From: Cacajao melanocephalus
Lineage: Eukaryota; Chordata; Mammalia; Primates; Pitheciidae
Reading direction: 5' to 3'
Length of the DNA: 64,000 bases
NCBI GenBank assembly: GCA_963573385.1
Contig: CAUYLG010005113.1
Coordinates: 1 to 64,000, forward strand
Shown: one piece after another, positions 15,930 through 28,499 of the stretch
How positions within the stretch are numbered: the stretch's first letter is position 1
How the letters are laid out: every line of letters starts with the position of its first letter
Notes under the pieces: model-generated
Databases searched by the model: none
Told to the model about the DNA's origin: nothing
The model's input: only the letters and a program-made list of their open reading frames with translations
Position numbers and translations under genes: made by a program

Positions 15930-16485
15930 CCGGTTAATCTTTTCAATTTATGGTGGACTGTGCAAAAATGGCCACAATACTTCACTGCTCTCTGTCTACT
16001 TCACTCACTCCCTCTGCCATGTGACTTTTCAGATTCTTCCATCAAGAGTCAGAATCTGTCTCCCCTCCCCTTAAATCTGGGCTGCACTTTGATTTCCTTT
16101 GATGTTTACTCTGTGATACATTTGGCAGAAGTGGTGATGTGCCAGTTCTGAGGTTAGGCCTCAAGATGCGTGGGAGCCTCTGCTCTCCTTGGGACCCTAT
16201 GTAGTCACCAAGCTGGGCTAGCCTCCTGGAAGATGGAAGACCACATGGGGCAGAGTTGAGTCAGTTCAAATGCCCCAACCAGAATTCCAGAAATGCTAGA
16301 GGTCCTGGTTAAGATGAGTAAAGTTGCCTCCATGACCCACAGCTGTTCATAGATGTATGAGAGAGTCACCTAGCTGAGCTTGGTTTAAATTAATGATGTG
16401 CAGAACACTTAGTTAAATAAACCACTGTTGCTTTAAGCTATTAAGTTTTGGGATGGCTTGTTATGCAATAATAGCTATGTGATAC
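15930..16485 (+). mobile_element. Old LTR-type repeat, same family as 5210-5705
   Basis: Shared landmarks include 'gatgtgccagttctgagg', 'gggctagcctcctggaaga', 'agaccacatggggcag', 'aataaaccactgttgctt' and the 3' end 'aagctattaagttttggg'. The left border is uncertain. Confidence 0.6.
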
Positions 16486-16504
16486 AACAATAGCTATGTG
16501 ATAC
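16467..16504. repeat. 19-bp tandem duplication
   Basis: aataatagctatgtgatac (16467-16485) is repeated at 16486-16504 with one substitution, at the very end of the preceding LTR. Confidence 0.9.
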
Positions 16505-16509
16505 ACGTA

Positions 16510-16744
16510 CAAAACTCCCTTCACAGCAGCCACCCACCTTTCTTTCTAGTCCTAAAAAAAAGAGAATTTGTTCTCTCCTTGAGACCTTTGCACTTCTGCT
16601 TAGAATGCTCTTCTCTCAGATCTTTGCATGTTTAGCTCTTTTTTGGGGGGATTCAAGTCTTAGCCCAAATGTAAGCTCTTGAGAGAAGACGTCTCTGATC
16701 ATCTTTTCTAATTGTGTCACCTAGTTTTCTTCTATCACATTATC
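16510..16744 (+). repeat. L2 fragment, left of nested MST LTR
   Basis: L2 3' landmarks: 'cctttgcacttctgcttaga', 'agtcttagcccaaatgtaag', 'gtctctgatcatcttttc', 'ttcttctatcacattatc'. The L2 continues at 17471 after the LTR. Confidence 0.75.
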
Positions 16745-17470
16745 GTGTGATACTATTTGGATCTGTGTTGCCACCCAAATCTCGTGGAATTGTAATCCCC
16801 AATGTTGGAGGTGGGGCTTGGTGGGAGGTGGTTGGATCATGGGGGTGGACTTCCCATGAATAGCTTAGCCTCATCCCCTTGCCATTCTCATGACAGTGAG
16901 TGAGTTCTTGTGAGATCTGCTTGTTTAAAGGTGTATAGCGGCTGGGTGCAGTGGCTCACGCTTGTAATCTCAACACTTTGGGAGGCTGAGGCGTTCAGAT
17001 CACGAGGTCAGGATATCGAGATCATCCTGGCTAACATGGTGAAATCTCATCTCTACTAAAAACAGAAAAAAAAATTAGCTGGGTGTGGTATCATGTGTCT
17101 GTAATCCCAGCTACTCGGGAGGCTGAGGCATGAGAATCGCTTGAACCCGGGAGGCAGAGGTTGCAGTGAGCCGAGATCTAGCACTGCACTCCAGCCTAGG
17201 CGACAGAGTGAGACTTTGTCTCAAAAAAAAAAAAAATTATAGCACCTCCCCCTCACTCTTTCTCTTGCTCCAGCTCCTACCATGGAAGATGTCTGCTCCC
17301 CTTTTACCTTCCACCCTAATTAGAAGCCTCCAGATGCCTCCCCAGAAGCAGAAGCCACTATGCTTCCCGTACAGCCTGCAGAACCATGAGCCAACTAAAC
17401 CTCTTTTCTTTATAATTCACCCAGTCTGAGGTTTTTTTTTTTTAAATAGCATGTGAGAATAGACTAATAT
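16745..17470 (+). mobile_element. MSTA/MSTB-type LTR nested in L2
   Basis: This nearly complete MST LTR has 'gttggaggtggggcttgg', 'tggatcatgggggtggac', 'gacagtgagtgagttcttg', 'gcagaagccactatgcttcc', 'ctcttttctttataattcac' and 'gagaatagactaatat'. An Alu (16940-17237) sits inside it. L2 text on both sides shows this is the original insertion site. The copy at 14996-15588 is derived from it. Confidence 0.88.
16940..17237 (+). mobile_element. Alu, plus strand, inside MST LTR
   Basis: It runs from GGCTGGGTGCAGTGGCTCAC to an A14 tail, with both arms present. A short target duplication (tatagc, 16934-16939 and 17238-17243) flanks it. The related LTR at 15 kb has a different Alu in the opposite orientation. 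Confidence 0.97.
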
Positions 17471-17690
17471 TCCATGCTTTAGTACTCTGCAGAGTATTTA
17501 TTATTTCTTGACATACAGATTTTTAGTTATTGCTTTTAAAATTAATTATCTGTTATACCTAATAGAATGCAAACCCTATGAAATCAAGGAGTATGTTGTA
17601 TCCCCAGAGCCTAGAACACTGCTGGTAGATATATGGAAGGGGATTCAATATAGTCTCAGTGAAGGGATAGAAGGCATTCATCAGTTCGCT
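17471..17690 (+). repeat. L2 3' end, right of nested MST LTR
   Basis: It continues the L2 of 16510-16744: 'ctaatagaatgcaaacccta', 'tgttgtatccccagagcct' and 'agaacactgctggtagat' correspond to the end of the L2 consensus. Confidence 0.75.
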
Positions 17691-17739
17691 CACATTTGCC
17701 AAAGCAACATGCAAAAACATGGATAGTTGAAGCCCAGTT

Positions 17740-18145
17740 GTACTAGTAGAGATCTTATGGCTCCTGTTCTGGCCCTAGTCATGTCTCAGGCTGCTTCTCT
17801 TCTGCTACTGCCACCACCACCCTTTGGCCACACCAGGCTGTGTGTCACATTCCCTGATGGCTCATTCCTCTGACCATGTTATTCACTTCAGAATGGGCCT
17901 TGACAAACTCTCTTTCATCCCTCTAGGATTCTCAGTTCAAATTCAACTCTTCTTTCTATGTATTTCTGGTCACCAAGGAGAATTAATTATTCTTCATTTA
18001 TGTTTTTAGAGCTCATAACAACTGTTTCTGTTTCTATGATAGTCTTTTCCATTAGCCTGAAAATTCACTGAGATTAGAGACTATTCCTTATTCAAGCAAT
18101 AAGGAATAAGGAACTTTATATTGTCAGTGCTTGGCAAGTAGGGTC
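17740..18145 (+). repeat. Second L2 fragment
   Basis: L2-like order: 'ttggccacaccaggctgtg', 'attcaactcttctttctatg', 'agattagagactattcctta' and 'tgtcagtgcttggcaagtag'. It includes a 9-bp-stem mini-hairpin (ttccttatt/aataaggaa) near 18084. Confidence 0.6.
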
Positions 18146-19640
18146 CCTAAAATAATTGGGCAAATTAAAATATAAAGTATGTGAAATAACATTGCATGGT
18201 ATAGGGAATTATAATCTATAAGACTGAATAATCTTACAATTTAACATGGCTGACACTTTTATGTCTAGGTTGATTTGGCTGATAAGGCACTAACATATCA
18301 TTCCACTTCAGTGGAAATGAATGAATGAGCAAATAGCATCTAGACTATTTTCCCTCACAAATTATCTACCTAAATGAGAGATGCATGACATTTAGATTCA
18401 AAGCTTTTTCTAAATACCAATATAGTTTCAAGAGAGACTTCTCTCTAAGACTTATGGCAAAAGAGTTGTTATTAGATCTGACATCAATTTCCTCAGGAAA
18501 GTTAACAAGGCTGAAAGAGTTTGTGTGTAGTTCATTACATACTGCTCTGAACTCTTTGCATAGGGGATTAAAAAGATTCTGGAGTCATTGGAAGTGCTTC
18601 TGTTAGTGAACCCAGTGGTTTAACCCAGTCTTGCATAGACGGAGCAATAATGAGAAATCAGGGAAGGGTACTGTGAGCCATTGAGTCACTATTCCTCTGA
18701 GAACAGTGTCCTCCCTTCAGCGAGGCCCCCTATTTCTCATTAGCACTCCACTTGTGCAAGGCCTGGTCAAACCTTTACAAGTTATACTTTTAAACTTGGA
18801 GAAAAGCAGTTTCACTTTAGAAATCTAATGCCCACTAGACACAAGCTGTTGTTGCCTGCCTAGGGCCATCTTCTGTTTGAGAATTCAAATGATTCTCTTT
18901 GGGAAGCTTCAGCCCTTTCTGCATCAGTCTGTATGCAGGTTCAGTCACCAAAGGGCTTATTTTAATGTATTTTTGTGGGGGGGGGCGCGTAATTTACTTG
19001 TTCGGTGTCAAGTAACAAGTAAGAAAACAAATCAAAATGCCAAGTTGAAAACGAATCATCTACTTAACATAACAATTTATCTACAAACCAAGAAATGACT
19101 GAGGAACTACAGGAATTCACATAAACCTTGCACAAATTGCATTGCCAATACTCTTTGGCTAAAGTGAGATAAGACTGTATTGTCCATCTTTATGCCCATA
19201 TAATTGTGTTTTAGAAAGCCCTATAAAAATGGTTCATCCTAATAAATACAGTGTTTAGTACCAAAACGCTATTCATGCAAATTCTGCCCTCATTTTGGAA
19301 GTAACACATTTGCAGAAAAATGTCAGGCTAAGAAAAGACTGTAGCACTCACAGTGCGAATGCCTAACAGTAGCAAAATGCATCATGTTCAACTTAATTAT
19401 AATGATAATATTCTTTTCAGGTTTTGTGTATATGGCGTAGTGCCAAACCTGCAAAGGTTTGATTAATTACCTATTCAGTGAATTAATAAAGCTTTTTCAT
19501 TCATTTATTTATTCAACATAAATTTAAGGCGTGCTTACTCTGATTGCAAATGCTAGGAATGCAAAAAATACATACGGAAAATAAGACATTTGTCTGTGTT
19601 TATGTTTTTTGTTGTCTTGAAAACATACTTATTAGGCTAT
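18146..19640. other. No gene or repeat recognised
   Basis: About 1.5 kb of unique-looking AT-rich DNA. The only oddity is a run of nine G followed by CGCG at 18977-18989. No exon supported. Confidence 0.4.
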
Positions 19641-19644
19641 GTGC

Positions 19645-19835
19645 TTCATTTTTCTAATTAAATTCTCATAACGACCTTTTGAGAGATGTAGTATTATACC
19701 CATTTTAAAGGTGAGAAAACAGCTTATAAAAAAATTAAAGTGACCAGTTGCAATCACATGGCTGGGAAGTGGCAGAGAGCTGAGATTTGCAGCCAAGCCT
19801 GGGGTTTTGATGGCATTGCTCTTGTCACCAGATTA
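19645..19835 (+). repeat. MIR SINE
   Basis: 'tattatacccattttaaagg', 'tcacatggctgggaagtgg' and 'cagagagctgagatttgcag' follow the MIR consensus in order. Confidence 0.85.
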
Positions 19836-20480
19836 CGCGATTCATTCCCTTCTTCCCTCCAATCATCCTTCTTGTCTTATTACCCTCTTTGGATTTAGCT
19901 CCATCACAACACTTCCCAAAATGTGCCTTTCAGATAACTAGTTCTCCAGCCTCAGAAAAAGACATTTTCATGTTGCAAGTGGCTTACCCTGTTCCGAGAA
20001 ATGCAACAGAATCTCCTGATATTTTAATGCCAAATAATCTTAAGATAAAGACATCTGTTTCATATTATTTATATGAGTATTTCCCTAAATTCCTGGGTCA
20101 TAGAAATATTTTCTTGCCTAATATTTATTAGTAAACATATTTTGGAAAATGCTGCCTTGACATAATTATTTTTCAATGGAGCAGAAACTGAACTCCCTCT
20201 TAGAACATCCTGAATCTTCAACCCGCAGGAAACAAACAAAAAAAATAACAAGAGGAGGCAATGAAAGCGTTACCAGACTTATGAAATGAGAGTGAAAGGA
20301 GAGAGAGCTAGGAGGAGCTGCAGCCTGTTGAGGTGGGCTTAACTGTAGCAGATGATTCAGTCAGAAACAAAACAATACAAAACCCAAAAGGAGGCCAGGT
20401 GGAACTACTTTTAACTATATTCTTGTCATAGCTTCTGGGTACTGCAGATTCTCTGCCTACTATGTCTTCTTTTTGAAAAC
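19836..20480. other. No feature recognised
   Basis: Unique-looking sequence; the open frame 19889-20131 (plus, 80 codons) has no recognisable domain. Confidence 0.35.
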
Positions 20481-20484
20481 AATA

Positions 20485-20635
20485 GGCAAAAACTTTTGCT
20501 GTCAGTTAGTATCTGCATTTTACATATGGGGAGACTGAATCATAGGCTCAGTTGTATATGGTCACGCAATTGAGAATTGAGCTGCAATGAAAACTCAGAA
20601 GGAGTGATTTCAAAACCAATTATCCCATCAGGCTC
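20485..20635 (+). repeat. MIR SINE
   Basis: MIR core: 'ctgcattttacatatgggga', 'gagactgaatcataggctc' and 'tatggtcacgcaattgagaa'. Confidence 0.75.
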
Positions 20636-20944
20636 ACAGATTTTTTTAAAAAGTATAAGTTGCCTTATGGAAATTACACAACACAGAAAAGTTTCTAAGT
20701 GGAGAAAATAGGTAAACAAGAAAAAGTGAGGAGACGTTCATCTTCTACCCAGACCGCAAGTCCAATGTCCCTACAATAGCTTCCTGTGTTCCGTTTCAGA
20801 GAGTTCTGTGTAGTAGTCCGTAACTGGCTCTTAAAAATATAAGAAATCATGGGTTGGAAAAACTGATTAAAGAGTGCTATGCTGAAATTCCATCTCCCCA
20901 ACTCAAAATATACTGTTATTTTCTCTCTTTTAGGCTTTTGAGCT

Positions 20945-21025
20945 GTTACTGCTATTAATTCCTTCATAAGTATTTATTGAGTGACTATTATGTGGCAGAA
21001 ATATATCTAGACATTAGGAGCATAA
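20945..21025 (-). repeat. L2 3'-end fragment
   Basis: 'attccttcataagtatttat' and 'tgagtgactattatgtggca' are the reverse complement of the L2 end ('...gcctactatgtgccagg' in antisense). Confidence 0.6.
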
Positions 21026-21049
21026 TGTAAATAAAAACACAAAAACTTA

Positions 21050-21250
21050 CAATAGGTCATAATAAAATAACTAACGTTTATTTAGTGTTTAGTTTGTGGT
21101 AAGCACTTTCCTTACCAAGTACCATTAATTTTCCAAAACCACCTTAAGAAATTGTTATGCTTATTATTTCCATTTTGTAGATGAAAAAACTGAGGCTTAG
21201 AGAGGTGAAGTAACTTTCCCAAAGACTCACAGTTGCATAATCAGAAACTG
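21050..21250 (+). repeat. MIR SINE (MIRb-like)
   Basis: 'taacgtttatttagtgttta', 'ttatttccattttgtagatg', 'aactgaggcttagagagg' and 'agtaactttcccaaagactc' follow the MIR consensus closely. Confidence 0.85.
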
Positions 21251-22115
<865 letters not shown>

Positions 22116-22279
22116 ATCTCTAAGCTACACCAATCCCCTTGCCTGGCAAGAGGTTTAACAATGTAGGAAACAACAACTTGACATAAGAGATGTGGGAAAA
22201 TTTAAATGAGAAAAGGTGAGAATTCATAGAAAAAAAGCTTAGGAGAAAAATAGATTATAGATTTATTAAAGTTTTTCAA

Positions 22280-22945
22280 GTTCTCTGGTTCAAGATGTCA
22301 GAGTGAGCTCACATTGAGCCTCTTCTCTCATTCCAAACATAGATCAAATATGAAAGGGTACTATTGAATATATCTCCATGTTCAAAAACAAGGAAGGGGA
22401 CTCTTTTTTAACCAGAAACAGGAGACAAGAATAACAACAGCAACAACATATTAGGGGAAGGGTGAGATCTGAAGCTCTCCATGCTGTTTGTAACCAGTAC
22501 TGAATAACACCATCATAGTGGGTTTCTCAAGGCTTTTCTGAGGACTGGGGCCAAACAAATCTCATTCACAGTATGGGCTGGATCCTGGTTCTTTGTGTGA
22601 ATTCAGGAGCTGAAACAGGACTGTCTACCCATGAAGGTGAAGGGAATAGCTCCACTATTTCTTGAGGTAAAGGAGGTGAACTTAGAATTTTACTACAAGC
22701 TAATATATTAATCAAGAATGAACATGATGTGAAGAACATTTTCGGACATAAAGGGCTCCAAAAATGTTTTTGCTACAGACCCTTACTTGAAGAACTACCA
22801 AGGGGCGTGCTTCATTCAGTAAGAAGAGAAAGGGTGCCTGGAGGCGAGGAATGGGACACAAGAAGCAATAGTAAACAACAGCAGCAAAACAATCTGAAAA
22901 AAATGCTGGTAAATTTAAACATGCTTAGGGCAAATGATAAAGAAT
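22280..22945 (+). mobile_element. Old L1M/HAL1-type fragment
   Basis: It starts with an L1-like 'ggttcaagatgtcagagtga'. Near 22735-22900 it carries the text typical of the region after L1 ORF1 ('gaacattttcggacataaag', 'gacccttacttgaagaac', 'taaacaacagcagcaaaac'). Strongly diverged, with no intact frame. Confidence 0.6.
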
Positions 22946-22952
22946 AGCTGAT

Positions 22953-23163
22953 AGAAACTGCTGAAACCCTGTCTCTATTAAAAATACAAAAATTAGCCGG
23001 GCATGTTGGTGTGCACCTGTAACCCCAGCTACTCGGGAGGCTGAGGCAGGAGAATGGCTTGAACCCAGGGGGCAGAGGTTGCAGGTTGCAGTGAATCGAG
23101 ATCATGCCACTGCACTCCAGCCTGGGGGACAGAGTGAGACTCAGACTCAAAAAAAAAAAAAAA
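22953..23163 (+). mobile_element. 5'-truncated Alu
   Basis: It begins inside the left arm ('tgaaaccctgtctctatt') and runs to an A15 tail. gaaactg on the left (22951-22957) and ggaaactg after the tail suggest a short target duplication. An internal 'ggttgcaggttgcag' shows a small tandem duplication in the right arm. Confidence 0.93.
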
Positions 23164-25330
23164 GGAAACTGATATTGGTTGGTGGAGGGAGTTGTTGAAT
23201 AGATATTAGGTCATGGAATTCCAAGATTAAGAAAAATTAATATCGGCTGTTTTGACTTGAGCATGAAGCCCCTACTATAACCCAACAACAATATTCTTGT
23301 TTTCTCAAGGCCTGGGGTTGCCTGAAGTTCTGGGTTAAGCAGGGACAGCCTATGGAGAGAAGTTAGACAAAATGTGTGCGTTTTTTCACTTGTCTACATA
23401 CTAAACCTTGGTATTTCTGGGTTCACACAATTTGACTTAGTGTGAAGGTCAAGCCTGCCGCTATACCAAGTATGTAAATTAAAGAGGAGAAACATCTATA
23501 ATATTGATTATATATGTATTTATATATAAATAAAAATTCAAATAAAAGGTGATCTCCAGTCTCCAATATAAGGTGATACTCCATTTTCTCCAAGAAGACT
23601 ATCTAAAAAATGTTTTATAGGCAACTTAAATATAAAAGCTCTTTGGACTGTAGAGGAATCAGTCAAATATCTCCTTATGGAAATTAATTTGTTTACTCAC
23701 CCACATTTAAAATTATGTATATGGAATATTGATTTCAAACCACTGCTTTTTGACTCTCACAGTTCTTGACACTATTTTGTCCCAACTCCTCCCAGGGGCC
23801 TTTGATATTAGAGCCCTCCTCCTCCTCCAGCTGCTTCTTGAGTCTCACACAGAGTTGTCAGAGCAAAGCTGCTACCAATGTCTCCTCCACCAACATGAGA
23901 TACAGAACTGTTGGCATCTACACCCAGATAGTGCTGGAAATTTTATCCTAAGACCTAAGTTCACATTCCCAAATTTCTAACGTCAAATACATTTGCGCTC
24001 TTTACTTATCCCATAGATGATGTTCTGCACTCTTAGTGTCTTGCTTTCTAAATTGATTTTAGAAGGCTTTTTAACAACGACACCCCACGCTTGAAGCACA
24101 AGGCCCCCTCCCAAGCAATGGTGACTACATCTAAGCAATGGTGACTACGTCTTCATTAAATTTCTTTGCGTGCTTTTTTACTTATTTTATTGGGTCACTT
24201 CTGTAAGAGGTCAATTAGCATTGATTAAGGAAAATTATGCCTCTCCTAAATACAAATTTATTTTACAAGTAATATAATATAATACTACTACTATATACTA
24301 TTACAAGAGGCTTTGTGAGGACTTTGCCTGAAGGCAACTTGCTCCTTTCTGAGGATAATTTTGGTAAAACCTCAACTCATATTACAAAAAATTCAATATT
24401 TTAGGAATTATCATGAACTTTATTTTTTTAAAACCTTTCTATTTTTATTAACTAAAAAATATGAAAATGAGAAATGAGAAAAATAAAAGCATTCTCACTG
24501 TAAAAATTGAGACATAAATAGTATTCAACTTTCCCTTGACCACCTCTCTACTTCTTAAATATCCAGAGAGAGAGAGTGGGTGGGACACAGGTGTCTAATT
24601 TCAGTTAGCTAGCATTTCTTCCATATTTCATGCAGATGAGCTGGGCAAGGATCTCTGGGGAACCCATCCATGCTCTGTCACTCAGCCAGCCAGGCCTTGG
24701 GGAGATGCATTTTAACTCCATCAATGCCACTGGGTAGCAGGCACCCACTGCAGTGCACACTTTGGCTTCAATAGACACAGATGCCTTTGTTGTGAGGACA
24801 GGGCTGTGGACTTCTAGTGAGGGCAGGTGTAGCCAGTGAACTGTGGAGACCCTGCTGAGGCTAACTCATGGCTGCCTCAGCAAAAGGGGTGGGAGTCAGG
24901 CTGAATGCTTTGACCACCCCTTGAGATCTGACACTTTCCCCTGGGTCTCTGAATAGGTGAAAATAAAACTAGAGCAAACCTCAGCATTTCACTCTTTCCT
25001 TTTCTGGGCCTGAAGTATGTGGAAAACAATCTCTCGACTGTGAGCAAGGGGGCTAAACACAGACCTGCCTCTGTGAGGATAAACAGAGACAATCCTAGAC
25101 TCTAAGAATGCTGGGTTGTTCATTCCAAACAGTTAGAGTCAATTCTTTTCACCAAAACGACATGAGATAGGGGAAAGAGTGGTTTTCTAATTCCCAAAGT
25201 CATGAAAATAGACCTGAGAGTCCCCAAAATGAAATGACTTGATAACAGTAAAGATCACATAAAGAACAGAAATAGGATTACTAAATTCCAAACCCCTGCA
25301 CCAGAAGAATGGCTATCATTTCCACATATA
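23164..25330. other. No gene or named repeat recognised
   Basis: Over 2 kb without recognised repeats, apart from the 20-bp tandem duplication at 24113. The open frames near 23730-23980 (two registers, plus) have no domain I can name. Confidence 0.35.
24113..24152. repeat. 20-bp tandem duplication
   Basis: aagcaatggtgactacatct (24113-24132) is repeated at 24133-24152 with a single a/g difference. Confidence 0.92.
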
Positions 25331-25394
25331 GATTATGTGGAAAATCGGATCAGTGAAGGAAAAGGGAAATTTAAGAAGAATTTCCAGAAGCTGT

Positions 25395-25535
25395 TTATAT
25401 TAGAGAAATAGCAAGGAGTCCCAAGTAGCAAGAGGGTAGGGAAGCAGAGAACGATACAGAACAGAGTGATACAGACAGACACGTGGAGTCCAGATCCTGT
25501 TGGGTCTTGTAAGCTATGGTGGTGAGATTGCATTT
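25395..25535 (-). repeat. L2-like block, inverted partner of 28571-28705
   Basis: Read on the minus strand it gives 'cttacaagacccaacagg', 'atctggactccacgt' and 'ctacttgggactccttgc', a derived version of the L2 text 'ctacaaggccctacatgatctgg'. It matches 28571-28705 at close to 88% over about 116 bp. That is far more than two independent ancient L2 copies should share. Confidence 0.75.
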
Positions 25536-25559
25536 CTCCCAAATCCCAAATCTTTCAGA

Positions 25560-27100
25560 ACTCAGAGGAAACAATAAAGAAATAAAATCGTAGAAGGAAA
25601 AGAGAAATGGAAGATGGGTTGAGGATATCTAGTATTGCAATAATTCTTCCGGTATTTGGAATTGTAATACAATTCTAATCAAAAGTCCCAAGGGATATTT
25701 TTTGAAACAGATTAAATTGCTCTAGAATTCTTCTGAAATAATAAATGGGCAAGGAAAATTGAAAACATGGTTGTTAAAAGTAATTGTAACAAAGGAAAGC
25801 TGGCAAATATCAAAACATATTATACAGCCAAAAAAGTTGAAATGAAATTTAGGGTAAGAAAAGATAGATTTGATGAAACAAGACATAAACTCCAGAAACT
25901 GGCCCTTGTGTTTGGTACACGATAAAGGTAGCATTTCAAATTAGAAAGAAAGGATGAATTATTATTGTTATTATTTTTATTATACTTTAAGTTCTGCGGT
26001 GCCTGTGCAGATGGTGCAGGTTTGTTACATAGGTATGGCGCCATGGTGGTGGTTTGCTGCATCCCTCACCCCGTCATCTACATTAGGTATTTCTCCTAAT
26101 GCTATCCCTACCTAATCCCCCCACTCCCTGCTATTCCTCCCCTAGCTCCCCACTCCACAGGCCCTAGTGTGTGATGTTCCCTTCTCTGTGTTCCTGTGTT
26201 CTCATTGTTCAACACCCACTTACGAGTCAGAACATGCAGTGTTTGGTTTTCTGTTCTTGTGTCAGTTTGTTGAGAATGATGGTTTCCAGTTTCATCCATG
26301 TCCCTGCAAAGGACATGAACTCATCCTTTTTTATGGCTACATAGTATTCCATGGTGCATATGTGCCACATTTTCTTTATCCAGTCTATCATTGTTGGGCA
26401 TTTGGGTTGGTTCCAAGTCTTTGCTTTTGTGAACAGTGGTGCAATAAACATACTTGTGCATGTGTCTTTATAACAGAATGATTTATAATCCTTTGGGTAT
26501 ATACCTAGTCATGGGATTGCTGGGTCAAATGGTATTTCTATTTCTAGATCCTTGAGGAATCACTACACTGTCTTCCACAATGATTGAACTAATTTACACT
26601 CCCACCAACAGTGTAAAAGCATTCATATTTCTTCATAAGGGATGAATTATTTAGTGAACCAAATTGTGAGAATTGCTTAACCATTTAAGGGTATTTTCAA
26701 ACACCAAAATAAATCCTCATGGCTTAAAACGATCACATGTGAAAACAAATAAATGAGACACTTAGGAAAATGTTGACCTGGGAATAGAGAAGAATTTTCT
26801 GGCAAAAAAGTGAAGGACGAGATAGTGAGGCAAATTTTAAAAAATAAAATTTTAAAGTTTCTGTACATAAAAAATTAGAAATATTAAGTATCAGTGATAT
26901 CTTAAATATCATAGGTTAAATATTTGTAACACATATATTAGGCAAGAGTTAAATGCATAAAAGTATTGCATCATAGACTATAGGAATAGATAAATGGGTG
27001 AGATGAAAACAGGCAATTAACAAATGGAGGTGTGAAATGTGCAAATATATGAGGGAAAACATATACCAGAAAAATATTACTTCTCAGAGGACAGGGAATG
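25560..27100 (+). mobile_element. Old L1M, 3' part of ORF2
   Basis: The order follows L1M ORF2: 'ttctaatcaaaagtcccaag', 'gatattttttgaaacagatt', 'aaactccagaaactggccct', 'gataaaggtagcatttcaaa', then after the nested younger L1 'aaaatttgcaac'-type and 'gggcaa'-type downstream regions. Many stop codons; not functional. A minus-strand L1 (25964-26639) interrupts it. Confidence 0.75.
25964..26639 (-). mobile_element. 5'-truncated primate-type L1 with target duplication
   Basis: A T-rich start (the poly(A) tail in antisense) leads into 'tactttaagttctgcgg', 'gtgcaggtttgttacatag', 'ccctgcaaaggacatgaact' and 'tatggctacatagtattcc', the L1PA/L1PB 3' region. The target duplication ggatgaattatt is at 25952-25963 and 26640-26651. 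Only the 3' end of ORF2 and the 3' UTR are present, so it is dead. Confidence 0.96.
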
Positions 27101-27365
27101 ACTGATTAATAGCTTCATATGCTTCCAGTGAGTGTATTAGAAAGATTTGCTCAAATACTGGCAGCTTAGGGAAATATAATTCCTCTTTTCTATAGAGTCT
27201 ACTTGAAAAAAAACTACTTGAAAATATTTTCTAGGCTGTCAAGGGATAAATAGTAATTTAAAAATTTAGGAGTGAGGAAATGAAAGTACTGGTGGTCAAA
27301 ATAATTTAAATACAATTAGTAAAATTAACTTAAAATAATCATAAGAGCCACAAAACCTCTAAAGT

Positions 27366-27590
27366 GGAGTTTCCTGTGTCAACACTATTGGCATTTTGGG
27401 CTGGATAATTCTTTGTTGTAGACTCTGTCCTGTGCATTGCAGAATGTTGAATAGCATCCTAGCCTCTTCCCAATAGATGCCAGTAGCAAACACCCACCCT
27501 CCCACCAGTGACAATCATAACTCTCTCCCAACATTGCCAAGTGTCCCCTGGGGACCAAGATCACCCCATTTCTATGTGGTGAGAACCATT
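27366..27590 (-). mobile_element. MER5A (hAT-Charlie) DNA transposon
   Basis: Antisense MER5A order: 'acactattggcattttggg', 'ataattctttgttgtagact', 'tagatgccagtagcaaac' and 'acattgccaagtgtcccctg', ending in 'ggtgagaaccatt'. Non-autonomous, with no transposase. Confidence 0.93.
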
Positions 27591-27819
27591 CCTTTCAAGC
27601 TGAGTTATAAAATGTAGACTGTGGAGGAGGGTGGCTGAAAGCAAAGTATAAAAAGCCCACCTCTATCAATTAAAATGGGAAAGTAGTTAAGTAGAGAGGA
27701 AGTAACAGTGCGCTAAAATTTAGCGTCTCACTCAGGATTGATTTAATAAATATTGTTTGATAGTTGACATTTTACAATTAGAGAAAACGGGTTAAAATAT
27801 GTTTACATTTTATGACAAC

Positions 27820-28285
27820 CATGAGAAGAATAAAAAGACGGATTATGGTTTTCAAAGAATAAGAGGAGGGAAAAGAGCAATAAAAATATAACACGTAAAA
27901 TAAAAGACAGAAAAAAGGAGCTAATCTGACAGTTATAAGGGCAAATGTATTTGTCTTGATAATAAATACAAATGCCTTAAAGTTCTTTACTAGAAGAAAA
28001 ATACTTTTAGTTTAAATCAAAACACAAAATCCAACTGCACATTACTTTTAAAATTAGCTTAAAAATAACTGACATAGGAAGGCAGAAAAATGAAGGAATT
28101 AGAAAAGGTATATCAGGCTCATATAATAATAAGAGAGCAGGGTGGCAGGATTTATACTGGACAAAGTAGACTCAAAGGCAAAGAGCAAATGATAAGATTT
28201 TACATTGATAAGGAAGGACATTCACAACGAGGATATAACCCTGATGACTCCGAACCAAAAATATTCTGTCAAAATATATAAACCA
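27820..28285 (+). mobile_element. Old L1M ORF2 endonuclease-region fragment
   Basis: 'gactcaaaggcaaagagcaa', 'gatttt..cattgataagg' and 'cacaacgaggatataaccc' match the order of the L1 segment between endonuclease and reverse transcriptase. The open frame 28090-28281 is a remnant without a conserved active site. Confidence 0.55.
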
Positions 28286-28499
28286 CTCTTGCCCTTGCTA
28301 AGTAATGAGCAAGCTCCAGGGAGGGGCTAGTGCTGAAAAGACACCCATGGCAACCCCTTGATCCCCTCCTGCAGCCTGAAGCACACAGTCCAGCCAACCT
28401 GAGCTAGTGTTGCTTCAGAGTGTTGAATCTGGATCCATTCATGGTAAGTCCACAGCTCTCTTTGCCCGGGCAAACTCCACCACAGCACCTGACACTCAC

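Noticed and set aside
18084..18106. Small hairpin ttccttatt/aataaggaa
   Set aside because: Only a 9-bp stem in AT-rich L2 text; expected by chance at this window size.
18977..18989. Run of nine G followed by CGCG
   Set aside because: A single G run cannot form a quadruplex by itself, and no promoter context is visible. It may also be a homopolymer artefact.
22812..23150. 112-codon minus-strand frame
   Set aside because: Alu antisense again (the 5'-truncated copy at 22953) plus L1M text.
25440..25480. Phrase 'gaacgatacagaacagag' reminiscent of U6 snRNA
   Set aside because: The rest of the U6 sequence is absent, and the block is explained by an L2-derived sequence in antisense.
26167..26481. 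104-codon plus-strand frame and its minus-strand partner at 26451-26227
   Set aside because: Both lie in the 3' end of the truncated minus-strand L1. They are a fragment of dead ORF2 and its antisense.
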